The position numbers and the translations under genes were made by a program. This document shows, one piece after another, positions 9,449 to 17,863 of a stretch of DNA of 64,000 bases. A model generated the notes under the pieces. The model worked only from the letters and a program-made list of their open reading frames with translations. It was not told where the DNA came from and did no database searches. Position 1 is the first letter of the stretch. Each line of letters begins with the position of its first letter. The DNA is taken from NCBI RefSeq assembly GCF_000745425.1, contig NZ_JQJH01000001.1, positions 62,001 to 126,000 of the forward strand, written 5' to 3'. Source of the stretch: Beijerinckia mobilis. Its GTDB lineage: Bacteria > Pseudomonadota > Alphaproteobacteria > Rhizobiales > Beijerinckiaceae.

Positions 9449-10660
9449 GTGTGGGAATTGCTTGGTTTTCTCGCAGCCCTTTGGTGGGCTTTGTCCTTCG
9501 TCGTTCTCCTCGCCAATCTCTGGGGCGCTTTGGCGCAGCCCGCGATCCAGAGACGCCGCCTGCCCGCTTCGCCGCTAACGCCACTGCCACCTGTCTCCAT
9601 AATCGCACCGGTCAAACTGCGCGATCCGGGCTTCGTCCGCGCGTTCAACTCGCTCTTCACACTCGATTATCCCGATTATGAGATTCTCGTCGGATCGGCG
9701 GAGGCGCAATCGACGGCGCTGGAAACGGCGCAGGGCATAGCCGCCGCCTATCCCGACCGGCCCTGCCGCCTCATCCACTCGGACGGGACACAGGCCGTGA
9801 GCCCGAAAATGAACGTGCTCTGGCGCCCGTTGCAAGAGGCGCGGCATGATTACGTGCTGACCAAGGATTCCAACATCACCTTCTCTCCCAAAACCCTGCG
9901 GGTGGTTTTGCGTTCGATGGCTCCGGATATCGGTCTCGTCGTCATGGTTCCAGTCGCGGTGCGCGCGAAAGGGCTTGCCGGGGAAATCGAGGCCTTTCTC
10001 ATCAATGGCCATGCGCGCCTCTTGTTGACCGCCTCGGCGCTTGGCCAGGGGTTCGGCGTCGGCAAGGTCATGCTGTTCCGGCGCTCCGATCTTGCCCGTA
10101 TCGGCGGTCTTGAAGCCCTGAGCCATAGTCTTGCGGAGGATAGCGCGCTTTCCAAAACCCTCGCGGCCCACGGCCTCAGGACAGTTTTCGCACCGATCAC
10201 TGTCGAGCAGGAAACCGGGGCGCGGACGTTTCGCGACATCTACCAACGCCAATGCCGCTGGGCAGTCATCCGCCGCAAGGAGGAACCTCGCTCCTTTCCC
10301 CTCGAACCGCTAAGCAGCCCCTTGCCCGCCGCCCTTGCCAGCCTCCTGGCGGCGCCTCTCCTTGGCATTCCGGCATGGATGGGATTTGCCGGAACGCTTC
10401 TCCTCTGGTTCCTTCTGGAAACCGGCTGCGCCATCCTCAAGGGCTGGGAAGTCTCGGCGCTCACGCCTTTTGCCTTTCTCGGCCGGGAAATTCTGGCGCT
10501 CGCGGCATGGCTCAGGGCGTTTACCACTCATCAAGTGGTTTGGGCGCAAGGTCGTTTCGATGCCCGCCACGGCGCCCGGCATCCAACAGAAGCAGCCGAG
10601 CCGAGAGGAACGGCGGAAACCGCCACGCCGGGTGATACCCGGGGCATTCAAAGCATTTAG
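9449..10660 (+). CDS. GT21 family glycosyltransferase (ceramide glucosyltransferase-like)
   Basis: A membrane glycosyltransferase of 403 residues. An N-terminal membrane helix (residues 4-30) is followed by a GT-A domain. The three ceramide-glucosyltransferase signatures are present: KDSN at 139-142, ED at 230-231 and QRQCRW at 266-271, then two or more C-terminal hydrophobic helices (about 310-370). Characterised bacterial GT21 enzymes glucosylate ceramide or diacylglycerol; HpnI of hopanoid synthesis is a relative. The predicted start is GTG 9449 and is not strongly supported by a ribosome-binding site. Nearby hydroxylase, methyltransferase and second glycosyltransferase genes suggest an envelope glycolipid role (inference). 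Confidence 0.82.
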   Translation: MWELLGFLAALWWALSFVVLLANLWGALAQPAIQRRRLPASPLTPLPPVSIIAPVKLRDPGFVRAFNSLFTLDYPDYEILVGSAEAQSTALETAQGIAAAYPDRPCRLIHSDGTQAVSPKMNVLWRPLQEARHDYVLTKDSNITFSPKTLRVVLRSMAPDIGLVVMVPVAVRAKGLAGEIEAFLINGHARLLLTASALGQGFGVGKVMLFRRSDLARIGGLEALSHSLAEDSALSKTLAAHGLRTVFAPITVEQETGARTFRDIYQRQCRWAVIRRKEEPRSFPLEPLSSPLPAALASLLAAPLLGIPAWMGFAGTLLLWFLLETGCAILKGWEVSALTPFAFLGREILALAAWLRAFTTHQVVWAQGRFDARHGARHPTEAAEPRGTAETATPGDTRGIQSI

Positions 10661-10787
10661 CACAGCTTCGTACAGCCTGAACAAGCTTGCACACCAAGGC
10701 GCCAAAGAAGCCGTTTCCCGGCAACGCTTGAGTCCGGCGCCCGATGCTGGATAATGGTTCAACTCTTTTTCGGCACGGATCGTTTGC

Positions 10788-11780
10788 ATGGCGAAAACTC
10801 CCGCTCCGAATGAAGTCCGCGCGTTCCGGCGCCGGCTTTCCATCGCTCTCTTCATGCTGGCGCTTGCAAGCCCGGGCGTTTGCCAGGCCCAGGAAAAAGG
10901 ATCGGTCGATCCGAAACCGCTGCCTCCGCTTGCGCATCCCGACGCGCCCACCGTGCCGGCCAAGGAATTGTTCGGACGCGCGCGGACCCCGGCGCCGCTC
11001 GCCGCCCGCACCATCGGCTTTTATTCGCGTGGCTGCCTTGCCGGAGGCCAGGCCCTGCCGGTCAATGGCCAGGCCTGGCAAGTCATGCGCCTCTCGCGCA
11101 ACCGCAACTGGGGCCATCCGGCGCTCATCGCCTTTCTCGAAAACTTCGCCCGCCGCGTCCCCTATGTAAGTCACTGGCCAGGCATTCTCGTGGGCGATAT
11201 GTCGCAACCACGCGGCGGCCCGATGATCACCGGCCACGCCTCGCATCAGATCGGTCTCGATGCCGATATCTGGCTGGTCCCGATGCCGTCTCACGAGCTG
11301 ACCCGCACCGAGCGGGAAAATATGAGTTCGACCAGCGTCGTGCGCTCCGACCGGCTGGATATTGATCCTGCCGTCTGGACCCCGGACCATCTCGCCGTCA
11401 TCAAGGAGGCCGCGCGGTCACCCGACGTGCAGCGGATCTTCGTCAATGCCGCGATCAAGAAGGCGATCTGCCGGCAGGCGACGGGCGACCGTTCATGGCT
11501 CACCAAGGTTCGCCCCTATTTCGGGCATGATTATCATTTCCATGTACGTCTCGCCTGCCCGGCGGGCGAGGCAGCCTGCCGCGATCAGGATCCGGTTCCC
11601 TCGGGAGACGGGTGCGACGCTTCGCTCGCCTGGTGGTTCTCCGACGGCGTGCTACATCCACGCCCGAAGCCGACGAAACCGAAGCCGCCAGTCACTTTGG
11701 CGCAGCTTCCGACAGAATGCCGGATGGTTCTCCATACACAACAGGCCGCCGGCGCTGCCGAGCCCGTCCAGGCTCAATGA
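10788..11780 (+). CDS. mepA: Penicillin-insensitive murein endopeptidase MepA
   Basis: A periplasmic LAS-type zinc peptidase that cuts D-alanyl-meso-diaminopimelate cross-links in peptidoglycan. A signal peptide (residues about 15-35, ending CQAQ) leads a 330-residue protein. Metal and catalytic motifs are intact: GHASHQIGLDADIW and HDYHFHVRL, followed by the MepA-specific tail with GDGCD and WW. Cys residues around ACRDQ and GDGC probably form disulfides. The C-terminus has a Pro/Lys-rich linker (RPKPTKPKPP) and a short extension not seen in E. coli. It lies between lipid-modification genes on the same strand, with 128 bp to the GT21 gene. Confidence 0.92.
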   Translation: MAKTPAPNEVRAFRRRLSIALFMLALASPGVCQAQEKGSVDPKPLPPLAHPDAPTVPAKELFGRARTPAPLAARTIGFYSRGCLAGGQALPVNGQAWQVMRLSRNRNWGHPALIAFLENFARRVPYVSHWPGILVGDMSQPRGGPMITGHASHQIGLDADIWLVPMPSHELTRTERENMSSTSVVRSDRLDIDPAVWTPDHLAVIKEAARSPDVQRIFVNAAIKKAICRQATGDRSWLTKVRPYFGHDYHFHVRLACPAGEAACRDQDPVPSGDGCDASLAWWFSDGVLHPRPKPTKPKPPVTLAQLPTECRMVLHTQQAAGAAEPVQAQ

Positions 11781-11879
11781 AGAGCGAAAGATGAAAAGCG
11801 AAATATGCCGTGATTTGCTTCGCGGGAGGTGGATAAGCTAGTAGATCACCATCTCGCTTTTTCGAAAAAGGGCGCCTGC

Positions 11880-12518
11880 ATGCAAAAGACCGCCGAGAGC
11901 CTGGCGAATGACTCGGACCACCTCAGCGCCTCGCCCCGCCTGTTCGAGAATCCGCTTCTCGACAAACTCTCGCGCGTCCATTGGTCGGTGCCGCTGTTCG
12001 TCTATATTCCGGTCATCCTGGCCCTGGCCGTGGTGAGCCTGCAACAGGTCTCGCCCCTTGCTGCGCTTGGCGGCTTTCTCATCGGCTATGTCATCTGGAT
12101 CTTCACGGAATATTTCGGCCACCGCTTTCCGTTTCATTGGCAATATCCGGGCACTTTCGGCAAGCGGATCCATTTTCTGATTCACGGTGTCCATCATGTG
12201 CATCCGAGCGATCCGCTGCGGCTCGTGATGCCGGTTCTCCTCAGCGTGCCGATCATGCTGATCGCCCATGGCATTTTGAAGCAGATCTTTCCCGCCGTTT
12301 ACGTCTATCCCGTGCTCACTGGCTTCATTACCGGCTATCTCATCTACGACGAGACGCATTATTATCTGCATCACGCGGATCCGAAGACAAAGCTCGGCAT
12401 CTTCATGCGGCGGTTCCACATGCTGCACCATTTCCGTGATCCGACGCGCGGTTTCGGTGTCAGCGTCCCCTTCATGGATTATATTTTCGGGACCCAGCAC
12501 ATCCGGCCCAAGGAGTGA
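11880..12518 (+). CDS. Fatty acid hydroxylase (FA2H-like di-iron membrane protein)
   Basis: A membrane di-iron oxygenase of 212 residues from the fatty acid hydroxylase superfamily. Four hydrophobic segments alternate with the histidine boxes: H81 and H86 (HRFPFH), HGVHHVH around 102-108, ETHYYLHH, and HMLHHF. The order matches fatty-acid 2-hydroxylase (Scs7/FA2H) more than sterol desaturase. Enzymes of this kind hydroxylate acyl chains of ceramides or other lipids with O2. I prefer ATG 11880; a GTG at 11829 is in frame, but its GGGAGG motif abuts the start codon, too close for a normal ribosome-binding site. The product and the electron donor are not inferable from the sequence. Confidence 0.8.
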   Translation: MQKTAESLANDSDHLSASPRLFENPLLDKLSRVHWSVPLFVYIPVILALAVVSLQQVSPLAALGGFLIGYVIWIFTEYFGHRFPFHWQYPGTFGKRIHFLIHGVHHVHPSDPLRLVMPVLLSVPIMLIAHGILKQIFPAVYVYPVLTGFITGYLIYDETHYYLHHADPKTKLGIFMRRFHMLHHFRDPTRGFGVSVPFMDYIFGTQHIRPKE

Positions 12519-12635
12519 CGGGCCCGGCGAAGACCAAGGGGAAGTAAAAGGCGCTTTTCGAAACAAACCGCCTCGCTTCCCTGCATCACTTGCCCCCAAA
12601 CGCCGTTCACCCGCCCAGCCTTGTAGCCGGCCTTC

Positions 12636-13619
12636 TCAGATGGGCTTGCGGGCGATCAGCAAAAGACCAGCGCCTTTTTCATGGGATGGCGGCTTGCGGA
12701 ATTTGTTGAGCACATATCCCCCTATGAGGGAGGCGAGCATGGCAATATGCCAGCGCCAATCGGGGAGGAAATGTTCCTTGTGGGCCTTGATCCAGGTGCA
12801 TTTCTCCGCCCAATAGATTGGCGCATCGGGCTGGCTCCAGGGCATTTCCTCAATGATTTCAACCACGAGCCCTTCGCCCTCGGCCAAAGCTGTCAGCGCC
12901 CTATCCGTCCACCAGGTGAGGTGATGCGGGGGCGCATTGAGGACGAAATTGGGAATTTTCGTCATTGCCGACGGTACGTGTGGCACGCCGATAATGACGA
13001 GGCCGCCGGGCTGTGCCGCCTCGCTCAACAGGTGGAAGAAGCCCCTCGGGTCAATGAGATGTTCCAGCACCTGAAACGCGCAGACGGCGTCATAGCCTCC
13101 TGAACGGGTCAGATGGCCGGCAAGGGTCTCCTTGCGCAGATCGACGCCCGGGATATCGATGCCGAGATTGGGATCAAGACCCGTATAATGCGCATGCGGT
13201 AGGCAATGACGGAAGCTCGCGAGCCCACAGCCGACGTCGAGGACATGCGCGCCCTTGGGAATGCGCTGGCCGGCAACGGCAAATTCCGCGCGTTCGTCAT
13301 CGAAACCGAAGAGCGAAAGCGAGCGAAGCCGGTCCTGAAAGACGCGATAGAAGGTCTCGTCTCCCTCACAGGGAGGATCAAAGAAGTAAAGCCCTGTGGG
13401 AGATTCCCAAAGGCCGAATTGTTTAATCCGGCCGAAGCTCGATCCAGCATCGGTCTTGTAGATGAGCCGCCAGAGATCTGCCAGGAGGCGGGCCGGCACC
13501 CATTGGACGAGCCGTCGTGCCGGTTGTCCGGTGACAGGGCAAAGGGGAGGCCTCGTGAGCAGATCCGCACCGGGAACTGAAGCAAGACTCTGTATCGATT
13601 CCCTTGGATAGAAAAACAT
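12636..13619 (-). CDS. Class I SAM-dependent methyltransferase (duplicate 1)
   Basis: A 327-residue protein with a Rossmann methyltransferase core. Motif I is VLDVGCGLASFRHC and an acidic post-I strand follows (YTGLDPN). Next come VCAFQVLEHL and the AQPGGLVIIGVPH loop, as in UbiG/UbiE-type enzymes. The N-terminus has CPVTGQPARRLVQWVP, resembling a trimmed Cys-containing recognition module. The C-terminus has a hydrophobic segment (HIAMLASLIGGYVLNKF) that may bind membranes. It is strongly similar throughout to the gene at 14052-14987 on the same strand, from which it is separated by 432 bp with palindromic repeats. The extra 18 N-terminal residues relative to its twin leave the start uncertain. 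Acceptor unknown. Confidence 0.82.
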   Translation of the reverse strand: MFFYPRESIQSLASVPGADLLTRPPLCPVTGQPARRLVQWVPARLLADLWRLIYKTDAGSSFGRIKQFGLWESPTGLYFFDPPCEGDETFYRVFQDRLRSLSLFGFDDERAEFAVAGQRIPKGAHVLDVGCGLASFRHCLPHAHYTGLDPNLGIDIPGVDLRKETLAGHLTRSGGYDAVCAFQVLEHLIDPRGFFHLLSEAAQPGGLVIIGVPHVPSAMTKIPNFVLNAPPHHLTWWTDRALTALAEGEGLVVEIIEEMPWSQPDAPIYWAEKCTWIKAHKEHFLPDWRWHIAMLASLIGGYVLNKFRKPPSHEKGAGLLLIARKPI

Positions 13620-13925
13620 TTGAAAACCGGCCGTCTATCAATGACCAAATGAAACATTCGACCCTGTCGATTGAATCATCGGTGTTCGGGATGGATAGAA
13701 GGTCGGCGGCTGGATACCTCCATGCCCCCTTGCCGGGACGGATCTTTGGCAAGACCCACTCCGCATAAACCCTTTCCCGGAGGCCTCCATAATGGATCCC
13801 CACACAAGTCGGGCCTCATCTTCCCGATCCGATAGATCCCCTTTGGGCAAATGTCCGCTTTTCATAAAATTAGCGTCTTTATAGACGGTTAAAGCGTCGC
13901 ACCGGATCAAGGACGTGAGAGGCTT

Positions 13926-13956
13926 GGCGCGTTTCGGATGGACCCGGAAACGCGCC
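13926..13956. repeat. GCGCGTTTC-type hairpin
   Basis: GGCGCGTTTC at 13926-13935 pairs with GAAACGCGCC at 13947-13956, with a short CGG/CCG internal match. It is directly next to repeat copy C, as the two flavours also adjoin at 7595-7693. Confidence 0.6.
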
Positions 13957-13967
13957 AATCGAAAAGA

Positions 13968-14037
13968 AGAGCATTTTCAAAATCATAAAGCTGCGAAGCG
14001 ATTCACAGTCACCGGAAAATGCTCTCGAAAATGCTCT
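13968..14037. repeat. Dispersed palindromic repeat, copy C, with doubled right arm
   Basis: AGAGCATTTTC on the left, a GCGAAGCGATTCAC core and GGAAAATGCTCTC on the right; the right arm GAAAATGCTCTC is then repeated once more. Confidence 0.7.
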
Positions 14038-14051
14038 CATGGCGTTTCGCT

Positions 14052-14987
14052 TCAGGGGGTTTCCTCCCCGCGCTTGCGGGCGACCAGCAGCAAACCGCCG
14101 CCTTTTTGCGATGCGGACGGCTTTAAAAAAAGATTCATGAGATAGCCGCCGACCAAACCGCCGAAAGCCGCCAGATGCCAGCTCCAATGGCCGCGGAAAT
14201 GCTGGTCGCGCGCCTTAATGATGGAGCTTTTCTCAATCCAGTAGATCGGCCTGTCGGGCTTGCTCCAGGGCATTTCCTCAATGCTCTCGACATCGAGCCC
14301 TTCCCTTTCGGCCAGCGCCGAAAGCGCCCCGGCAGTCCACCAGGTCAAATGATGCGGCGGGGCATTGAGCACGAAATTGGGAATTTTCGTCATGGCCGAA
14401 GGCACATGCGGCACGCCAATGATGATGAGGCCACCGGGCTTTGCCGCCGCGACCATTTCTTTGACGAAGCGCCGGGGCTCTTCAAGATGTTCGACCACCT
14501 GAAAGGCGCAGACGGCATCATAGGCACCGGGGTTTGCAGCGGCGTGTTCGCTGATATTTCCCTTACGTAGATCGACGCCTGGAATCTCGACGCTGAGATT
14601 GGGGTCGAGCCCCGTATAATGGGCGTGTGGCACGCAATGGCGAAAACTCGCCAGCCCGCAGCCGATATCGAGCACACGAGCGCCCTCGGGGATGCGCCGA
14701 CCGGCAATGGCGAATTCGGCGCGTTCATCATCGAGGCCGAAGAGCGACAGTGCCCGCAGCCGTGTATAAAAATCTCTATAGAAACCGGCATCCCCCTCCC
14801 GCAGGGGATCGAAGAAATAGAGGCCGCAAGGCGATTCCCATAAGCCAAACCGTTCGATGCCGGCAAAGCTCGGCCCCACATCCGTCCGGAAGGTAATGCG
14901 CCAGAGATCAGTGAGCAGACGGACGCTGACCCACTGAACCAGGCGGCGCGCGGGCTCCCCTGTGATGGGGCAAACCGGATTGTCCAT
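14052..14987 (-). CDS. Class I SAM-dependent methyltransferase (duplicate 2)
   Basis: A paralogue of the 12636-13619 product, 311 residues. It keeps the same blocks: CPITGEPARRLVQW at the N-terminus, VLDIGCGLASFRHC (motif I), YTGLDPN, VCAFQVVEHL, a shared AMTKIPNFVLNAPPHHLTWW block, and a hydrophobic C-terminal segment. The long identical block shows a tandem duplication. The HHLTWW stretch is probably part of the active site or acceptor pocket, because it is unchanged in both copies. Start ATG 14987 is at the natural domain edge. It is encoded on the opposite strand to the flanking glycosyltransferase and hydroxylase genes. Confidence 0.83.
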   Translation of the reverse strand: MDNPVCPITGEPARRLVQWVSVRLLTDLWRITFRTDVGPSFAGIERFGLWESPCGLYFFDPLREGDAGFYRDFYTRLRALSLFGLDDERAEFAIAGRRIPEGARVLDIGCGLASFRHCVPHAHYTGLDPNLSVEIPGVDLRKGNISEHAAANPGAYDAVCAFQVVEHLEEPRRFVKEMVAAAKPGGLIIIGVPHVPSAMTKIPNFVLNAPPHHLTWWTAGALSALAEREGLDVESIEEMPWSKPDRPIYWIEKSSIIKARDQHFRGHWSWHLAAFGGLVGGYLMNLFLKPSASQKGGGLLLVARKRGEETP

Positions 14988-15296
14988 GAAAATCCTTCGA
15001 ACCTCGCGAAATTTCAGCCGCTAAAGCGGGATCGCGAAGGAATGGAGAAAGGGAAGCTCGCTTGTAGACTTATTCACCTGGCGGCGAAAGACTTATCCCA
15101 GGCCCGCCGATCACGGCTTGTCATGAAAGCCGCCATCCACAACCCCATAGAGGGAACGAAGGCCAAGACTGTGAAAGAAAGTTCCACAGCTCTCGCTGAA
15201 AGTGGAAGCCTGAAAGCGCGCGAGGGTTTACCCGGCAATTGACGTCAAGTAAGGACGTGGCTAGAGCCGGTCCCCGGACCGGGAGCACCGTTACCC
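14988..15296. other. Divergent intergenic region
   Basis: This separates duplicate methyltransferase 2 (minus) from the glycosyltransferase (plus) and should hold both promoters. A 66-codon frame at 15042-15242 has no supporting features. Confidence 0.35.
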
Positions 15297-16565
15297 TTGC
15301 GACGAGGCTTCATCATCACTCCGCTTCTCACGACCCTCTTTCCGATCCTGGCGGTGTTTTGGGGGATCATCATCGCGGTCAGCACGATTTCAGCCTGGCG
15401 CTACGGCTGGGGCCTGCCGCGCGCGGAAATCCCCGGCCGCAAGCCCCGCGTCGTTATTATCGTGCCCGTCAAGGGCGCGGCCTCGATGACGCGCGTCTTC
15501 TTCAGCAAGCTGCTCGGTCAGGCCTATGACGATTTCCGCGTGATCGCGGCGGTCGAATCCGTCGAGGATCCCGCCTATGCGCTGATCCACGACCTCATAA
15601 GGCCCACCGCCGCGGATCTGAGGTTGGATGAGCTCAAGGGCTCGGTGACACATCATCCGCCAAAGATCACGACTGTGGTCGCTGGCATGACCAAAATCGG
15701 CGGCCAGAAAGTCGCAAATCTCATCGCCGCGCTCGATCATATCGAGCCGCAGGACGAAATCGTCGTTTTTACCGATGCCGATACCTGGCCTGACCCGCAC
15801 TGGCTCGAAAGGCTGGTCGCGGCCCTCATCAATGCGCGTTACGAGGCGGTGACCGGATATCGCTGGATGGTCCCAGTCAATTCCCATCTCGCCAGCGCCG
15901 TCGTCGCCGCGGCAAATACCTCCATCGTGACCTTGCCGCGCCTGCCCGACGTGACGAATCCCTGCTGGGGCGGCACCGTGGCGCTGCGCCGGGAGACTTT
16001 GGAGCGGCTGAATATCAGGCAATATTGGCAAGGCGCCGTCAGCGACGATCTGCAGATGACGAAAGCCTTCAAGGATCAGGGCATCAAGGTCTTTTCTCCG
16101 CGCCAAAGCCTGCTGCTTTCGCCAATCGCCTTCGATTGGCGCAGCGCTTTCGCCTTCGGCACACGCCAATATCGCATCGTCTTTACCCATGTGCCCTGGC
16201 TGTGGGCCTTCGCCGCCTTCTGCCTTGTGGTTCCGATCATCTCCGTGATATTCGCCGGGATTCTGGCCTTGCATGGTGATAGAGGCGCAATCATCATGCT
16301 CGCGGCCTCGCTGATCGCAGGAGAAATCCGCTTTCGTTGCCGCAGACGCATTGCAACGGCTCTATGGCAGGTCGATCATGGCGAAGACGAGCGGCTAGCA
16401 AGCTGGGTGGACCATCTCCTGCGGCCACTCTGGTGGTGCTTTCATGCCCTCTGCATCCTCGCCGCGCCCTGGTCACGGCGCATCAGTTGGGCCGGCATCG
16501 ATTATCTGATCGCCGGACCGCAGGATGTCCGGGTGCTTCGCCGCGGATTTCCGCCAGCAACCTGA
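15297..16565 (+). CDS. GT2 family membrane glycosyltransferase
   Basis: A 422-residue glycosyltransferase. It has an N-terminal membrane helix (about residues 8-30), a GT-A fold with VIIVPVKG, the metal-binding FTDADTWPD, a catalytic VSDDLQ, GTRQYRI in the QxxRW position, and three or more C-terminal hydrophobic helices. The architecture resembles the GT21/HpnI group at 9449-10660, but the catalytic motifs are more divergent (DADT instead of DSN). The predicted start is TTG 15297; no strong ribosome-binding site is visible, so the start is uncertain. Probably an envelope polysaccharide or glycolipid enzyme; the acceptor is unknown. Confidence 0.75.
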   Translation: MRRGFIITPLLTTLFPILAVFWGIIIAVSTISAWRYGWGLPRAEIPGRKPRVVIIVPVKGAASMTRVFFSKLLGQAYDDFRVIAAVESVEDPAYALIHDLIRPTAADLRLDELKGSVTHHPPKITTVVAGMTKIGGQKVANLIAALDHIEPQDEIVVFTDADTWPDPHWLERLVAALINARYEAVTGYRWMVPVNSHLASAVVAAANTSIVTLPRLPDVTNPCWGGTVALRRETLERLNIRQYWQGAVSDDLQMTKAFKDQGIKVFSPRQSLLLSPIAFDWRSAFAFGTRQYRIVFTHVPWLWAFAAFCLVVPIISVIFAGILALHGDRGAIIMLAASLIAGEIRFRCRRRIATALWQVDHGEDERLASWVDHLLRPLWWCFHALCILAAPWSRRISWAGIDYLIAGPQDVRVLRRGFPPAT

Positions 16566-16644
16566 TCGGCAGTCAAATCCGGCAAGAATGAGAGACGATG
16601 GCCCGTTGCGGGCTAGCCCTCCAACGGGGGCAAGGAATCGTCGC

Positions 16645-16675
16645 GGCCCCATCCCGGCGCGCCCGGGATCGGGCC
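16645..16675. terminator. Bidirectional hairpin between convergent genes
   Basis: GGCCC-C-ATCCCGG, loop, CCGGGAT-C-GGGCC forms a 12-bp stem with one mismatch. It abuts the stop codon of the esterase (16676) and lies 80 bp beyond the glycosyltransferase stop, so it may terminate both. No long T-run follows. Confidence 0.45.
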
Positions 16676-17401
16676 TCAATGATCATGATCGTGATCATCA
16701 GCGGCTTTCTTCGGCACCAAAGCGTCATGCAGGAAATCACCGGCAGCCGCGATGCCTGTTTCATCGATCGTATGGCCAAGCCCCTTGCGCGTCATGGATT
16801 TGACCGGCACGTCGAGGGCCTTCAAGGCCGCCTTGGCCTCTCCCATGCGCTCATAGGGGACGACTTCATCCTGGTCGCCATGGACGAGCAGAACCGGCGG
16901 GCGCGACACAATTTCGTGCGGCAAAAGGTCCGGCGCCACCAAAGCGCCGGAAAATGAGACGATAGCCCCCGTTTTCGGGCGTCTCAGCCCGGTATGAAGC
17001 GCCACCATCGCCCCTTGCGAGAAACCAACCAGAGCAAGATGGCGATCTTCTAGCCGCCGCTTCGCAAGCGATTCATCGAGAAACTGGTTCACGATTCCGG
17101 TCGCCGTGCGCATTCCTTCCAGAATTTTGTCCGGGCTGCGATCGGCGATGCTGAACCATTGGCGGCCGACTGGAGCCTGATCAAAGGGGAAAGGCGCATG
17201 CATCGCCAGAAATTCCGCCTTGAGCAGGCTCGGCTGCCAATTCACTGCAATATCAATGAGGTCATTCCCGTCGACGCCAATCCCATGCAGCAGAACGACA
17301 AGATAAACCGTCTTGCCGCAGGAGAGCGGCGCATAACTGCGCCCTTCCAGATCGGGGCGGGAAAGAGCGGGCTTCACCGGATCGGATGCGGTCTGATCCA
17401 T
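16676..17401 (-). CDS. Carboxylesterase / phospholipase family alpha/beta hydrolase
   Basis: A 241-residue cytoplasmic hydrolase of the carboxylesterase/lysophospholipase (YpfH-like) family. The oxyanion-side LHGIG and the nucleophile elbow GFSQG are present. The acid follows in VHGDQDEVVPY and the His in GLGHTID, which completes the triad. The C-terminus is HDHDH-rich and could bind metal. ATG 17401 has an AGAGG ribosome-binding site; the frame remains open to 17452, but that part is not family-like. It converges on the GT2 gene. Such enzymes hydrolyse short-chain esters in vitro; the physiological substrate is not known. Confidence 0.85.
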   Translation of the reverse strand: MDQTASDPVKPALSRPDLEGRSYAPLSCGKTVYLVVLLHGIGVDGNDLIDIAVNWQPSLLKAEFLAMHAPFPFDQAPVGRQWFSIADRSPDKILEGMRTATGIVNQFLDESLAKRRLEDRHLALVGFSQGAMVALHTGLRRPKTGAIVSFSGALVAPDLLPHEIVSRPPVLLVHGDQDEVVPYERMGEAKAALKALDVPVKSMTRKGLGHTIDETGIAAAGDFLHDALVPKKAADDHDHDH

Positions 17402-17863
17402 GTCATTCCTCTCGTAGGTTACATGGCCTGTGTTACTGAGCCTGAGTGGCAAGGCATGAGTACAGGACTTACCCGACGCCCAATGCCCGGCTGGATGTCT
17501 TGAACGAATGGGTTGAGGGAAAGGCCAAACAGGTCCCCGGTAGCTTTGCTTTTGCGTTGAAAAACCAAAATCAAGCTCGCCTGAACTTTCAAGCGCCAGT
17601 CATTTCGGAAAAGTTTGCGAAGTGATTCATTTATGATTCACCAAGGGATTGACGATATGATCCCTCTTCTTGCCCCCGGCGAGAAGCAAGAAACGGACTG
17701 GACCAATCGATTTTCCTTGCATGCACGCGCGGCATTCCTCATCGCAGGTACTATCTCCCGCCGCATAACGGCTTTAGGAACCGGAACGACTTTCAACGGC
17801 GCACAGCACGCGGACGGAACCCATCGGCCCACCGGACAATCTGATGAATCAAGAGGCAAGCCC
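17402..17863. other. Divergent intergenic region, esterase / LolA-like gene
   Basis: An open frame from 17615 runs into the LolA-like gene, but its first 83 codons show no export signal or protein character. The region should hold promoters for both flanking genes. I see no clear operator. Confidence 0.35.

Larger units (their letters stand above)
13620..14051. other. Spacer between duplicated methyltransferase genes
   Basis: I see no gene. The spacer holds a GGCGCGTTTC / GGAAACGCGCC hairpin (13926-13956) and dispersed repeat copy C (13968-14037). Confidence 0.5.

Noticed and set aside
15042-15242. 66-codon frame upstream of the GT2 gene
   Set aside because: No ribosome-binding site, no domain; ordinary divergent promoter DNA.
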